A DNA stretch of 64,000 nucleotides from Rhodobacter sp. TJ_12 (GTDB lineage: Bacteria; Pseudomonadota; Alphaproteobacteria; Rhodobacterales; Rhodobacteraceae). Below, one piece after another: positions 1 to 8,741 of this stretch (positions are counted from its first letter, which is position 1; each line of letters begins with the position of its first letter). The notes below the pieces were generated by a model. It was not told where the DNA came from, made no database searches, and saw nothing but the letters and a program-made list of their open reading frames with translations. Location of the stretch: NCBI RefSeq assembly GCF_020023995.1, contig NZ_NRRD01000012.1:35619-99618 (forward strand), in the 5' to 3' direction. The position numbers were made by a program, and so were the translations under genes.

Positions 1-1119
1 CAAGAAAACCTTGCCATCGATGTGGCGCCCGCAAGCTGGCCGATTGGGCAGGGGCGCGATTTCTTGGGCTGCTATGACATTTTGCACGACCGTCTGGAAT
101 TGATGGACCGGGCCGACCGCAACAAGGTCGCTGAAAGCATCAAGATCGAGGGGCTGGATGACCCCAAATTGGCCGAGCATGTGCCCGCCGAACAATTGGA
201 GCAGTTGCGCGAAGAATTGGAAATGGCGCGAGAACTGCTACCCAAATTCGACCGGCAAAGCTTCCTTGAGGGGCATTTGACGCCGATCTGGTTTGGCTCG
301 GCCATCAACAGCTTTGGCGTGAAAGAGTTGATGGATGGCATGGGCGAATATGGCCCCGAGCCGCAGCCGCAACGCGCCGCCGAGCGCCAGATTTCCGCCG
401 ATGAAAAGAAGGTCGCGGGTTTTGTGTTCAAGGTTCAGGCGAACATGGACCCCAAGCACCGCGACCGGGTCGCCTTTGTGCGCCTTGCCTCGGGGCATTT
501 CAACCGCGGTATGAAGCTTTTGCATGTGCGTTCAGGCAAGCCGATGGCAGTGTCGAACCCGGTGCTGTTTCTGGCCGCAGACCGCGAATTGGCCGAAGAG
601 GCATGGGCGGGCGATATCATCGGCATTCCGAACCACGGGCAATTGCGCATTGGCGACGCCCTGACCGAAGGGGAGAAGCTGCGCTTCACCGGCATCCCGT
701 CCTTTGCGCCCGAACTCTTGCAATCGGTCCGCTCGACCGACCCGATGAAGGGCAAGCATCTGGAAAAAGCACTGATGCAATTCGCCGAAGAGGGCGCGGC
801 GAAAGTGTTCAAACCCGCCATCGGCTCGGGCTTTATTGTCGGCGTGGTCGGCGCTTTGCAATTTGACGTGCTCGCCAGCCGGATCGAGCTGGAATACGGC
901 ATCCCGGTGCGGTTTGAGCCGAGCCAATTCACCTCGGCGCGCTGGGTGCAGGGGCCGAAGGATTTGGTCGACAAGCTGGTGAACGTGAACAAGCAGCACA
1001 TCGCCCATGACCATGATGGCGACACCGTCTTTTTGACCCGCCTGCAATGGGACATCGATCGCGTCGTGCGCGATTATGAAGGCGTGACGCTGAGCGCGAC
1101 GAAGGAAATGATGCAGTAA
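1..1119 (+). CDS. prfC: Peptide chain release factor 3, C-terminal part (5' end outside window)
   Basis: RF3 is the translational GTPase that recycles RF1/RF2 from the ribosome after peptide release. Only the C-terminal 372 codons are present; the frame is open from base 1, so the G domain motifs lie upstream of the window. The visible part begins with the GTPase-domain tail (WPIGQGRDFLGCYD), then runs through the domain II region (KVQANMDPKHRDRVAFVR, IGIPNHGQLRIGD) and the C-terminal domain (GVVGALQFDVLASR, YGIPVRFEP) typical of PrfC. Stop is TAA at 1117-1119. Two hairpins follow and may terminate the transcript. Identification is by recognised family sequence; elongation factor G is excluded by these RF3-specific blocks. 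Confidence 0.93.
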   Translation, partial: QENLAIDVAPASWPIGQGRDFLGCYDILHDRLELMDRADRNKVAESIKIEGLDDPKLAEHVPAEQLEQLREELEMARELLPKFDRQSFLEGHLTPIWFGSAINSFGVKELMDGMGEYGPEPQPQRAAERQISADEKKVAGFVFKVQANMDPKHRDRVAFVRLASGHFNRGMKLLHVRSGKPMAVSNPVLFLAADRELAEEAWAGDIIGIPNHGQLRIGDALTEGEKLRFTGIPSFAPELLQSVRSTDPMKGKHLEKALMQFAEEGAAKVFKPAIGSGFIVGVVGALQFDVLASRIELEYGIPVRFEPSQFTSARWVQGPKDLVDKLVNVNKQHIAHDHDGDTVFLTRLQWDIDRVVRDYEGVTLSATKEMMQ

Positions 1120-1163
1120 ACTTGACAAGGTCGGGTTTAGGATGTATCGGTTGGAAAAGACCC

Positions 1164-1214
1164 GCTAGCGCATAAAGCGCTAGCATTAATGACCCCGGGG
1201 ACGCTTGCGTCCCC
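1164..1214 (+). terminator. Two consecutive hairpins downstream of prfC
   Basis: An 8-bp perfect stem (GCTAGCGC at 1164-1171 with GCGCTAGC at 1177-1184, loop ATAAA) is followed by ATTAAT. A second 7-bp stem (GGGGACG at 1197-1203 with CGTCCCC at 1208-1214, loop CTTG) comes 12 bases later. Neither has a long T tract, so factor-independent termination is only a possibility. They could also mark the edge of the inserted AT-rich gene that follows. Confidence 0.4.
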
Positions 1215-1248
1215 GTATTCATTTGTACGTTTGCTTGGGGACATTGAT

Positions 1249-1878
1249 ATGTCGTTGGCTGATGGGCGTGTCCGAATCCGGATTTTCGTTGATTTCTGGA
1301 ATTTCTCTTTGTCTGCGAGAGATATTGAGCCCGGTTTCATGATGGATTGGTCTAATGTAGGCCCCAGTTTCAGCGCGGAGGTTGCTGCTCTTGTTGTTCC
1401 TGGACAGCCATATGTATACGAGGCGATGCATGTTTATGGTTCTTATGATCCGCATAAAACGAGTGATGTTAAGCTAAAAAACTGGTTCCTGAATACTCTT
1501 GATAGGATGCCGGGAGTGCACGTGACGCTTGCTGAGCGCCAGAAGAAACGCGGCTATCCCAAGTGCCCACACTGCCAAGAAGAAGTTATGAAATGCCCTT
1601 CATGTGAAGGAGACATGCGTGGTACAGAAGAAAAGGGTGTAGACACCAAGATCGTAACTGACATGATCAGTCTTGCGTGGATTGATGCTTACGACATTGC
1701 ACTGCTCGTCTCAGCCGATCGAGACTTTGTCCCGGTTGCAGAATTCCTGCAAACTAAAGGCATCAAGGTAATCCATGGTTGTTTCCCTCCGAAGGGAAAT
1801 GAACTTTCGCGGAAGTGTTGGGGGCTACTCGACCTTGGTGCACTTCGGGAAACCTATCGTCAGATAGCGAAGAATTAG
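1249..1878 (+). CDS. NYN-domain (PIN-like) putative RNase with zinc ribbon
   Basis: A protein of 209 aa. The N-terminus carries the NYN start signature IFVDFWNF, with the acidic residue that helps form the metal site. The later block KGVDTKIVTDM and the SADRDF motif give the other conserved aspartates of the NYN/LabA fold, a PIN-like nuclease family thought to act on RNA. Between them sits a four-cysteine ribbon (CPHC...CPSC, about residues 105-118), likely zinc binding. ATG 1249 is chosen because the NYN domain begins right after it; an in-frame ATG at 1189 would add 20 unrelated residues. The gene is clearly AT-richer than its neighbours (hand count for 1381-1440: 28 of 60 G+C), suggesting acquisition. 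Substrate unknown. Confidence 0.75.
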   Translation: MSLADGRVRIRIFVDFWNFSLSARDIEPGFMMDWSNVGPSFSAEVAALVVPGQPYVYEAMHVYGSYDPHKTSDVKLKNWFLNTLDRMPGVHVTLAERQKKRGYPKCPHCQEEVMKCPSCEGDMRGTEEKGVDTKIVTDMISLAWIDAYDIALLVSADRDFVPVAEFLQTKGIKVIHGCFPPKGNELSRKCWGLLDLGALRETYRQIAKN

Positions 1879-1881
1879 CTT

Positions 1882-3042
1882 TCAAGAGTTTCCCACCAGC
1901 CGATTATATTCCTGAATGGCAAAGCGGTCTGTCATGCCCGCGACGTAATCCAGCACCACGCGGGCAATCTCGGTCCGGCCTTCTTCGTTGCCTTTGGCAA
2001 GCGCCTTTGCCACATCGTCTTGCCAGTCGTCGGGCAGCAGTTCGGGGCGGTCTAGAAACAGCGGGAAGAGCGCATTGACCATCCCCGTAACCCGTTTGCG
2101 TTCCACCACCACGGTGGGCGCGCGATACATGCGGGTGAAAAGGAAGCTCTTGATCGCTTTGATGTTTTGATAAAGCGGTTTGGAAAACCGGATGATCGGC
2201 CCTTGCATGTTGCGGATGTCCTCGACCGATTGCGGCTGCAGTGCCTCCAGCCGGTTGCGCGCCACCGCGATCACATCTTCCACCATCACGCCAAAAACGC
2301 GCCGCAGGGCCTCGTGCCGCCGCCGCATCGGGTCAAGACCGGGGTAAAGCTTATCGACCGTGGCGAAGCATTCGCCCAGCACCGGCAGTTCGCACAGATC
2401 GGCTTCGGTAAAAAGCCCCGCGCGCAGGCCATCATGCAGGTCGTGGTGGTTGTAGGCGCAATCATCGGCCACCGCCGCCACCTGCGCCTCGGCCGAAGCA
2501 TTGGTGCCAAGCTCCAGATCCCACATCCCGTTCACGCCCGCCAACGCATAGTTCCACGGCGGCTCCACAGGGCCATTGTGTTTGGCGATGCCCTCCAGCG
2601 TTTCCCATGTCAGGTTCAGCCCGTCGAAATCGGCGTAATGGCGCTCCAGCTTTGTCACAATGCGTAAAGCTTGGGCATTGTGATCAAAACCGCCATAGGG
2701 CTCCATCAAAAGCGCCAAAGCATCTTCGCCGGTATGGCCAAAGGGCGGATGGCCCAAATCATGCGCCAAAGCCACCGCCTCGGCCAAATCGGTGTTCAGC
2801 CCCAACGCCCCCGCAATCGTGCGCGCCACCTGCGCGACCTCAATCGTATGGGTCAGCCGGGTGCGGTAATAATCGCCCTCATGTTCCACAAAGACTTGGG
2901 TTTTATGCTTGAGCCGACGAAATGCCGAGGAATGGATGATCCGGTCCCGGTCGCGCTGAAACGGGGTGCGAAAGGTCGAATAGCTTTCATCATGCAGCCG
3001 CCCCCGGCTTGCTTCCGGTTGGCACGCATAGGGTTGCAGCAT
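1882..3042 (-). CDS. dgt: dGTPase-like HD-domain triphosphohydrolase
   Basis: Cleaves dNTPs to nucleoside and triphosphate (dGTPase family), acting in nucleotide-pool control. The 386-aa protein has the family N-terminal block FQRDRDRIIHSSAFRRLKHK, then RTRLTHTIEVAQVAR with the first metal-binding His, and the HD core ALAHDLGHPPFGHTGE at about residues 112-127. Length fits the shorter dGTPase-like proteins of alphaproteobacteria rather than the roughly 500-aa enterobacterial Dgt, so substrate preference may differ. A good ribosome site (GAGGTGAAGG) precedes the ATG at 3042. It is divergent from the Fe-S gene, with a 72-bp shared intergenic region. Confidence 0.9.
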   Translation of the reverse strand: MLQPYACQPEASRGRLHDESYSTFRTPFQRDRDRIIHSSAFRRLKHKTQVFVEHEGDYYRTRLTHTIEVAQVARTIAGALGLNTDLAEAVALAHDLGHPPFGHTGEDALALLMEPYGGFDHNAQALRIVTKLERHYADFDGLNLTWETLEGIAKHNGPVEPPWNYALAGVNGMWDLELGTNASAEAQVAAVADDCAYNHHDLHDGLRAGLFTEADLCELPVLGECFATVDKLYPGLDPMRRRHEALRRVFGVMVEDVIAVARNRLEALQPQSVEDIRNMQGPIIRFSKPLYQNIKAIKSFLFTRMYRAPTVVVERKRVTGMVNALFPLFLDRPELLPDDWQDDVAKALAKGNEEGRTEIARVVLDYVAGMTDRFAIQEYNRLVGNS

Positions 3043-3114
3043 CCTTCACCTCGCCTTGTCGTGGGCCCATGTCCTTCCTATACTTATCATCAGCCCAACG
3101 ACAGGTTCCAGCCC

Positions 3115-3456
3115 ATGCTTTTGCCCCCCAAAGTGACCCCCCGCGCCTTTGAACGCCTTGCCGCCATCAATGCCAAAGAGCCCGCGCCCAAAGCTTTGCG
3201 CGTGGCGGTGGAGGGCGGCGGCTGCTCTGGCTTTCAATATGATCTGAAACTAGAGGCCACAGCGGCCGAGGAAGATCTGGTGATTGCGGGCGAGGGCGAT
3301 TTCGCCGCGCAAAAAGTGCTGATCGACCCGGTCAGCCTGCCGTTTTTGCAAGATGCGGTGATTGATTACACGCAAGAACTGATCGGCGCGCGCTTCGTGG
3401 TGCAAAACCCGAATGCGACAAGTTCTTGCGGCTGTGGCATTTCGTTCTCGATGTAA
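3115..3456 (+). CDS. erpA: A-type iron-sulfur cluster carrier (IscA/ErpA/HesB family)
   Basis: Carries and delivers Fe-S clusters to apoproteins. The 113-aa protein has the three conserved cysteines of A-type carriers: GGGCSGF near residue 37 and SSCGCG at the C-terminus. Length is typical. ATG 3115 is used because the conserved domain (VTPRAFERL) starts immediately after it; the longer frame upstream is antisense to the dGTPase gene. The exact subtype (ErpA, IscA or SufA) cannot be fixed by eye; lone copies next to dgt in alphaproteobacteria are usually called ErpA. Confidence 0.85.
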   Translation: MLLPPKVTPRAFERLAAINAKEPAPKALRVAVEGGGCSGFQYDLKLEATAAEEDLVIAGEGDFAAQKVLIDPVSLPFLQDAVIDYTQELIGARFVVQNPNATSSCGCGISFSM

Positions 3457-3519
3457 TGCCCCGCTTGCCCCAAAGCCCAAGCCCCGCCAAACTTGACCCA
3501 AGCGGCAAGGGGCGGGCGC

Positions 3520-4830
3520 ATGGTGCAAGCGAGTGAGATTAAAAACGAAGAAACGCTGCAGGCGTGGCTGGACGCGCGGCCAGAAGACACGCGGCAGCGC
3601 GAGGCTGTAACGCTTGCCCATCGCGCGGCGATGCGGGTTTTGCCAATATGGATTTCAAGGCAGAGAGTTGATTGGCCTGGGTCGAATGCCGTTGCGGGTC
3701 TTAGCATTCTCCAAGGACTGTTGGTGTCAGGTATTCCGGAGGTGACTGAGGCACAGGCCGCTCTGACTATTTACGGTAAAATGGTCGTAGATAGGAACGG
3801 AGCGGCTCTGACCATGCCGCGTCACTGGAGCGCAAATCCGCGTAAACAAATCAATCTTGAAACTTTCGGTGACGTAGCTGCGCAGAATGCAGTTCGTAGT
3901 GCAAATTGTGCATTTTCTTCGGTAATAACTCACTTTCCTCACGAGATCGAAAAACATTTAGCTACAGGTATTTCCGCTTCTGTTGCCGCGATTGGAACCG
4001 CCGCGGCGCAGTGGGACGTCGGTATTAGTGTTTCCCTTTCGGAGTTTTGGGACAGCATTCGAAACGATCTGATATCAATCGAGGAGCGACGCGCACCACT
4101 ACGTTCCCCACTTTGGGAAAGGGCACTAGGTGTAAATTCGAATCCTCTGAACCGGGCACAGTTTACCGAGAAATTGCCGGGTTGGTTTTTCCGTGAGTGG
4201 CGTGCTGCGGCGGGTTGGTTTCGCACACATCCCGGTTATGAGTTTTGGCTCCGCTGGTATGAAGCCGCGCTTGCTGGCCGCCCGCTGACGGGGGATTGGG
4301 AAAGCCATGCGCAGCTTTTGAGCGATATTGCGCTGATCCCTGATGAGGATTGGAAACAGGGCGCGGAGCATGTCGCGGCGCTGATTGCTGAGATTGAGGA
4401 ACGCTATCGGTTGCTCGCCGAGACTCGGCGTTTGAAGGGCGAACTTGCCCCGGTTGTGGCTGAAATTTCACCAGCACAGATCGGACACAATAATCCGCCT
4501 GAGGCCTTGGAAGAGGCCGTTCCCGCGAAGCCCGTCTTGATCATCTGGGAAACGCTAGACGAGACTGAGAGGGAACTTGAAACACGTCGGCCGAGCAAGC
4601 CTCGTTTGCAGCAATTGGCCAAGGTTCTACTGGATGCGAGCATTGAGATTGCGAGGTATTGTGGCCAGCTTGGCGACAAGGCTTTGCAGAAGGCGGCAGA
4701 GGAAGTTGGCTCCTCCAGTGTGAAATGGGCGGTTCGGATCGGAGCCGGCTCATTCGCAACGAAAATGCTCGGCCTTGATGATGCAGTCCGCACTTTTGCC
4801 GAAGCGCTTGCGCGCTACGCTGGGGGATAA
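3520..4830 (+). CDS. Hypothetical protein, compositionally mosaic
   Basis: A 436-aa protein of unknown function. No signal peptide or clear membrane segment is seen. The N-terminus (SEIKNEETLQAWLDARPED) and the C-terminal region resemble a hypothetical family I associate with Rhodobacteraceae, but I cannot assign a role. Composition is uneven: the ends are GC-rich (hand count 4261-4320: 40 of 60 G+C) while the middle, about 3640-4240, is not (3841-3900: 26 of 60). This suggests a replaced or fast-evolving central module of about 200 residues. ATG 3520 is preferred over TTG 3493 because AAGGGG lies just upstream and family resemblance starts there. Confidence 0.65.
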   Translation: MVQASEIKNEETLQAWLDARPEDTRQREAVTLAHRAAMRVLPIWISRQRVDWPGSNAVAGLSILQGLLVSGIPEVTEAQAALTIYGKMVVDRNGAALTMPRHWSANPRKQINLETFGDVAAQNAVRSANCAFSSVITHFPHEIEKHLATGISASVAAIGTAAAQWDVGISVSLSEFWDSIRNDLISIEERRAPLRSPLWERALGVNSNPLNRAQFTEKLPGWFFREWRAAAGWFRTHPGYEFWLRWYEAALAGRPLTGDWESHAQLLSDIALIPDEDWKQGAEHVAALIAEIEERYRLLAETRRLKGELAPVVAEISPAQIGHNNPPEALEEAVPAKPVLIIWETLDETERELETRRPSKPRLQQLAKVLLDASIEIARYCGQLGDKALQKAAEEVGSSSVKWAVRIGAGSFATKMLGLDDAVRTFAEALARYAGG

Positions 4831-4872
4831 TGGCGCGGGCGACCAGCCCGGGCCGCGCCCGACCCGCCCCAT

Positions 4873-5119
4873 GGGCGGGCGCATTGCGCCGTCAGACACA
4901 GAACCAGCGCTCAAAGTGTTGGCGCCATAAAGTGCCCAGCAAACCTGTTCCAAAGCGCCCACCCCGGGTCGGTCGCGGCCCTCGGTTGCGTCAAGACGCT
5001 GGGTCGAGACGGGCGCATCTCTCCGTTTCAAACAGAACTGACGGCCCAGTTGTTGGCCCCATAAAGTGCCCAAAACACCTGCTGCAAAGCGCCCGCCCCG
5101 GGTCAGGCGCGGCTCTTGG
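4873..5119. repeat. Imperfect direct repeat, two copies about 134 bp apart
   Basis: Two copies of a roughly 113-bp segment lie in the 304-bp gap between the hypothetical gene and the Hint gene, at about 4873-4985 and 5007-5119. The shared core CCATAAAGTGCCCA occurs at 4925 and 5059, followed in both by a version of CTGxxxCAAAGCGCCC and CCCCGGGTC, and preceded by GGGCGCAT about 50 bases upstream. Divergence is moderate. No convincing coding frame or known element is seen. Confidence 0.6.
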
Positions 5120-5134
5120 CTCTAACGCCCGCCC

Positions 5135-6130
5135 CTAGTCTTTTTTGCGAAACAGCGCCTCGCGGCCCACCATATCCAGCAGGTCTTTGCCTGCCTCGGT
5201 GCCAAAATGGGGCGTGTGGGTCAGATCGGGCAGGCGGGCGCGGATTTCGGCGGTCAGCTCTTCGGGCATCAGGCTCAGCGTCGCCTCGCTCACCTGCAGG
5301 CTTTCCACCGGCACACCCTCGGCATAGACGATCTCGTGATGGTCAAAGACCAGCGCATAGTAATCGACATAGCCGCCCTCGCGCCGCCAGACATGCTCGC
5401 CATCGACAAGGTGTTTTGCCTGCACCAAAATTTCGGCGGTATCGCCCAGCCGCCGCTCGCCGCGCCGATACAGAAACACCCGGTGATGCGGGGCGACGAC
5501 CAGATCGCTTTCATTGCCCAACGTGCCCGCCGAAATCACCACCGGCGCAAAGCTGCCCAAAGCGCGAAGCGTGGTTTTGGCCACAAGCCGCACCGGTTGC
5601 GGGCCGTTGTCGCGGGTCAGCACCCGCTCGCCCGGGGTGAGCGTTTCAATCGGGCGCTGCGCGCCGCCCGCCATGGTGATCAGCGTGCCGGTGGTAAAGG
5701 CAATGCAGACAAGGTCAGACAGCCGCACATTGCCCGGATCATCGGTCGCCTCAAGCAGGGTATAATCCACCCGCGGGATGATCGGGGACAGCGGCAGGGC
5801 GAAAAACTGCTGCGCTTCCTCTAGGTGGATCAGCAAGATATCGACCGTATCGCCCTCGGGCGTGATCATCACATGCCGCGCGGCCAAGCGAATGTGATCG
5901 CCCGCTTGGCCCACCTCTGAGCCCGGGCAGATGATCTGCCCCGCCTCCGGGTCCGCCGACAGCAAAAGCCGCAGCGGTTTGGCCTCGCGGTCCAGTTGAT
6001 ACACATCGCCCGGCTGGCTGAGCGCGGCCACATCCAGCCCATCGCCATGATTGGCCCCCGAGGTGACCCAGATCAGGTCTGCCTCATAGACATGGACGAC
6101 CTGCGGCGGCAGGTGGGGCGTGGACGTCAT
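5135..6130 (-). CDS. Hint-domain (Hedgehog/intein-type) protein
   Basis: A 331-aa protein with a Hint domain in its second half: TTGTLITMAGGAQRPIETL, then PGERVLTRDNGPQPV, then the HHRVF block around residues 160-245. Such Hint_2 proteins are common in Rhodobacteraceae and often accompany secreted or cell-surface proteins; their biological role is poorly known. The usual start of the domain is Cys-Phe-x-x-Gly-Thr. Here the residue directly before FTTGT is Ala, with a Cys two positions earlier, so self-splicing or cleavage chemistry may be altered. No clear signal peptide is seen. The gene is convergent with the hypothetical gene across the direct-repeat region. Confidence 0.78.
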   Translation of the reverse strand: MTSTPHLPPQVVHVYEADLIWVTSGANHGDGLDVAALSQPGDVYQLDREAKPLRLLLSADPEAGQIICPGSEVGQAGDHIRLAARHVMITPEGDTVDILLIHLEEAQQFFALPLSPIIPRVDYTLLEATDDPGNVRLSDLVCIAFTTGTLITMAGGAQRPIETLTPGERVLTRDNGPQPVRLVAKTTLRALGSFAPVVISAGTLGNESDLVVAPHHRVFLYRRGERRLGDTAEILVQAKHLVDGEHVWRREGGYVDYYALVFDHHEIVYAEGVPVESLQVSEATLSLMPEELTAEIRARLPDLTHTPHFGTEAGKDLLDMVGREALFRKKD

Positions 6131-6291
6131 CGGGGCTCCAGCACATCAGGCGGTGCGTTAATCGCGGGATCTATCCTGTGTCGGTTAAGGGGCGGGTGCC
6201 CATAGGTCAAGACAAACCCGCGCCCCGCAAGGCTTTGGGGCTGGACGGCGGCGCGGGGCAGGTTAGCTTGGGCGTAAGCAAGGAGGCGATG

Positions 6292-7071
6292 ATGGATCTG
6301 GGATTGAGTGGCAAACGGGCGCTGGTCTGCGCGGGGTCCAAGGGGCTTGGGCGCGGCTGCGCCGAGGCTTTGGCGGCCGCAGGGGCAGAGATTGTGCTGA
6401 ATGCGCGCGGGGCCGAGGCGCTGGAACAGACCGCTGCCGAGCTTGCCGCGGCGCATGGCGTCCCGGTCACGCCGGTGGCGGCAGATATCACCACCGTGGA
6501 GGGCCGCACCAAGGTGTTGGAGGTCGCGGCGGCGGTGGATATCTTGGTCAATAACGCGGGTGGCCCGCCTGCGGGCGTTTGGACCGAGTGGCATCATGCC
6601 GATTTTCTGGCCGCGATCGAGGCGAATATGCTGGCCCCCATCGCACTGATGCAGGCGCTGGTGCCCGGCATGCAGGACCGCGGCTGGGGCCGGGTGGTCA
6701 ATATCACCTCGGCGGCGGTCAAGGCACCAATCGCCCAACTGGGGCTGTCGAATACCGCGCGCACCGGGCTGACGGGCTTTGTCGCGGGGATGGCCCGGCA
6801 GGTGGCCGGCTCGGGCGTGACGGTGAACAACCTGTTGCCCGGCATTCACGCGACCGACCGGATGGTGACGCTTGATGGCCCGGTGGCGAAAGCCGAAGGC
6901 ATCAGCCTTGAAGCGGCTGCCGCCAAACGCGCCGCCACGATCCCGGCGGGGCGCTATGGATCGCCCGCCGATTTCGGCGCGATCTGCGCGTTTTTATGCT
7001 CGGCGCAGGCGGGCTATATCGTGGGGCAAAATATCTTGGTCGATGGCGGCGCGGCGAACCAGACGCTGTAA
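6292..7071 (+). CDS. SDR-family oxidoreductase lacking the usual Tyr-Lys pair
   Basis: A short-chain dehydrogenase/reductase of 259 aa. The N-terminal cofactor loop GSKGLGRG and the NNAG motif show a Rossmann fold binding NAD(P), and the C-terminal VGQNILVDGG block is typical of the 3-oxoacyl-ACP-reductase-like group. The catalytic Ser is in NITSAAV, but where YxxxK is expected the sequence reads LSNTARTGL, so neither the Tyr nor the Lys is present. It belongs to an atypical SDR subgroup; substrate unknown. ATG 6292 is chosen because AGGAGG at 6281-6286 gives a spacing of 5; the adjacent ATG at 6289 is too close. Confidence 0.85.
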   Translation: MDLGLSGKRALVCAGSKGLGRGCAEALAAAGAEIVLNARGAEALEQTAAELAAAHGVPVTPVAADITTVEGRTKVLEVAAAVDILVNNAGGPPAGVWTEWHHADFLAAIEANMLAPIALMQALVPGMQDRGWGRVVNITSAAVKAPIAQLGLSNTARTGLTGFVAGMARQVAGSGVTVNNLLPGIHATDRMVTLDGPVAKAEGISLEAAAAKRAATIPAGRYGSPADFGAICAFLCSAQAGYIVGQNILVDGGAANQTL

Positions 7072-7211
7072 GCCCCAGATCGCGGCCTGGCCGCGCGGCG
7101 CGCTTTGCACAGATGTTGGACGCGGTCTTGAACGGGCCGCGTCTTTGTCTTGAAAACTCCACGATCGCCCGTCAAACCGAAGAAAACCCGGTTTTTACAG
7201 GCGATTTCGGT

Positions 7212-8735
7212 ATGAAACCTGCTCAGATTGTTTTCGTTGGGGCTTTTGGCGCGCTTTTGTCGCTTGCGCTGAGCATCGCCTATCTGCGGCTTGGCTTTGC
7301 GCAGATCGATGGGCGCTTTCTGCCCGATGATACCTATTACACGCTGTCGATCGCGCGCAACCTGTTCGAAGGCCGGGGGCTTAGCACGGATGGCATCATT
7401 CAAACCTCTGGTCTGCAGCCGCTGATCGTGCTGTTTGAACTGCCGCTGTTTTTGCTGTTTTCGGACCCGAAGGCGCTGGTGCTTGGGGCGGTGTCCGTTT
7501 CGGCTATTTTTGGCGCGCTGAGTGCGGCCTTGGCGGGGATGCTTGTCGCGCGGGAAAGTCGGGCCCTTGGGCCGGGCCTTGTGACGGCGGCCTGTGTCGC
7601 GCTTTCGCCCGGCCTGTCTGGCAATGCGCTCAACGGGCTTGAAACCTCTCTTGCGGCGGCGTTGATGCTTTGGGTGCTTTGGCTGGTGCAGGGCACGGAT
7701 GGGCGCGGGTCATTTATGCGTGCCGCCGTCATTGGCGGCGTTGCGGGGGCGGCGCTGTTGGCGCGGATTGACAGCGTGCTTTTGTTGCTGCCTGCCGGGC
7801 TTTGGGGCCTGTCGCGGCTGGGGGTGTTGCGCACGGCCTTGGTGGCGCTGGTGGCCGCAGTGGTTGTGCTGCCTTGGGTGCTTTATTGCCTGCGCTTTGG
7901 CGCCCCCGTTCCCGAAAGCGGGGCGGCTGTGCGCCAGATCGTGGCCTTTCATGCAGATATTGAAAATCTGGGTCTGCGCGATGTGCTGCCCCCGCTCGGT
8001 CTCGCGCTGGGGGCGCTGCTGTCGCACGGTGCAATGCTCATTGGTATCTTGCTGGTGCTTGGCAGCTTGCTGATGGGATTGGTGCAGATGTGGCGGGCCC
8101 GCAAGATTACGCTTTGTGGTGTGCTGGCCCTTTCAGGTCTGCTCTATATCGGCTTTTACCTGCTGTATCTGCCGGCCTTTTGGTTCTTTGATCGGTACCT
8201 GAATCCGGTCTTGCTGTTTGCGGCGATCTTGCTGGTCTTGGGCTTTGCCGCCCAAGTGAGGGGCAAGCCGCCGCGGGCCGTGGCGGCGCTTGCGCTGGCG
8301 GCGGTGCTGCTGACGGCCACGGCCCTGACCCACTTGCGCGCGCTGTCTGACCCGATGCCCCTGCGCGCAGATCGCGGCTATAGCCGACAGGTGCAGCCGG
8401 TTCTGCAAGCGCTTCCCGCACAGGCCGTTTTGGTGGCGATGCAATCGGGCGCCTTGGGGTGGTGGGCTGGCAGTGCCCCTTATGCACAAAAGCAGATTCG
8501 TGTCGTGAACCTTGACGGGGTGGTGAACCACGCGGCGAAAGAGGCAATTGGGGCCGATCGGCTGGGCGACTATCTGGCCCAGATCGGGGCAAGCCATTTT
8601 GCCGATTGGGATTTCAACGCCTTGATGCTTGAAACCTATCAGGGCCCCGCGCCCAAAGCACAGCTTGGCGATAAGGTGCATTCGGGCCGTTTGGGCCACA
8701 GTTTCGATCTTTATCAGATCGTGCCGGGCGGTTGA
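7212..8735 (+). CDS. Multi-pass membrane protein, GT-C glycosyltransferase-like
   Basis: A 507-aa integral membrane protein with roughly ten hydrophobic segments and a soluble C-terminal tail. After the first membrane span comes a periplasmic loop with an acidic pair (PDDTYYTLSIARNLFEG), the usual position of the catalytic Asp in GT-C enzymes that use polyprenyl-linked sugars. The FFDRY motif and its position before late membrane spans also suit this class. Substrate and acceptor cannot be read from the sequence. Start is ATG 7212, directly before the first hydrophobic helix (IVFVGAFGALLSLALSIAYL). It is a single gene between an SDR gene and the convergent DUF1289 gene. Confidence 0.65.
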   Translation: MKPAQIVFVGAFGALLSLALSIAYLRLGFAQIDGRFLPDDTYYTLSIARNLFEGRGLSTDGIIQTSGLQPLIVLFELPLFLLFSDPKALVLGAVSVSAIFGALSAALAGMLVARESRALGPGLVTAACVALSPGLSGNALNGLETSLAAALMLWVLWLVQGTDGRGSFMRAAVIGGVAGAALLARIDSVLLLLPAGLWGLSRLGVLRTALVALVAAVVVLPWVLYCLRFGAPVPESGAAVRQIVAFHADIENLGLRDVLPPLGLALGALLSHGAMLIGILLVLGSLLMGLVQMWRARKITLCGVLALSGLLYIGFYLLYLPAFWFFDRYLNPVLLFAAILLVLGFAAQVRGKPPRAVAALALAAVLLTATALTHLRALSDPMPLRADRGYSRQVQPVLQALPAQAVLVAMQSGALGWWAGSAPYAQKQIRVVNLDGVVNHAAKEAIGADRLGDYLAQIGASHFADWDFNALMLETYQGPAPKAQLGDKVHSGRLGHSFDLYQIVPGG

Positions 8736-8741
8736 GCGGCC

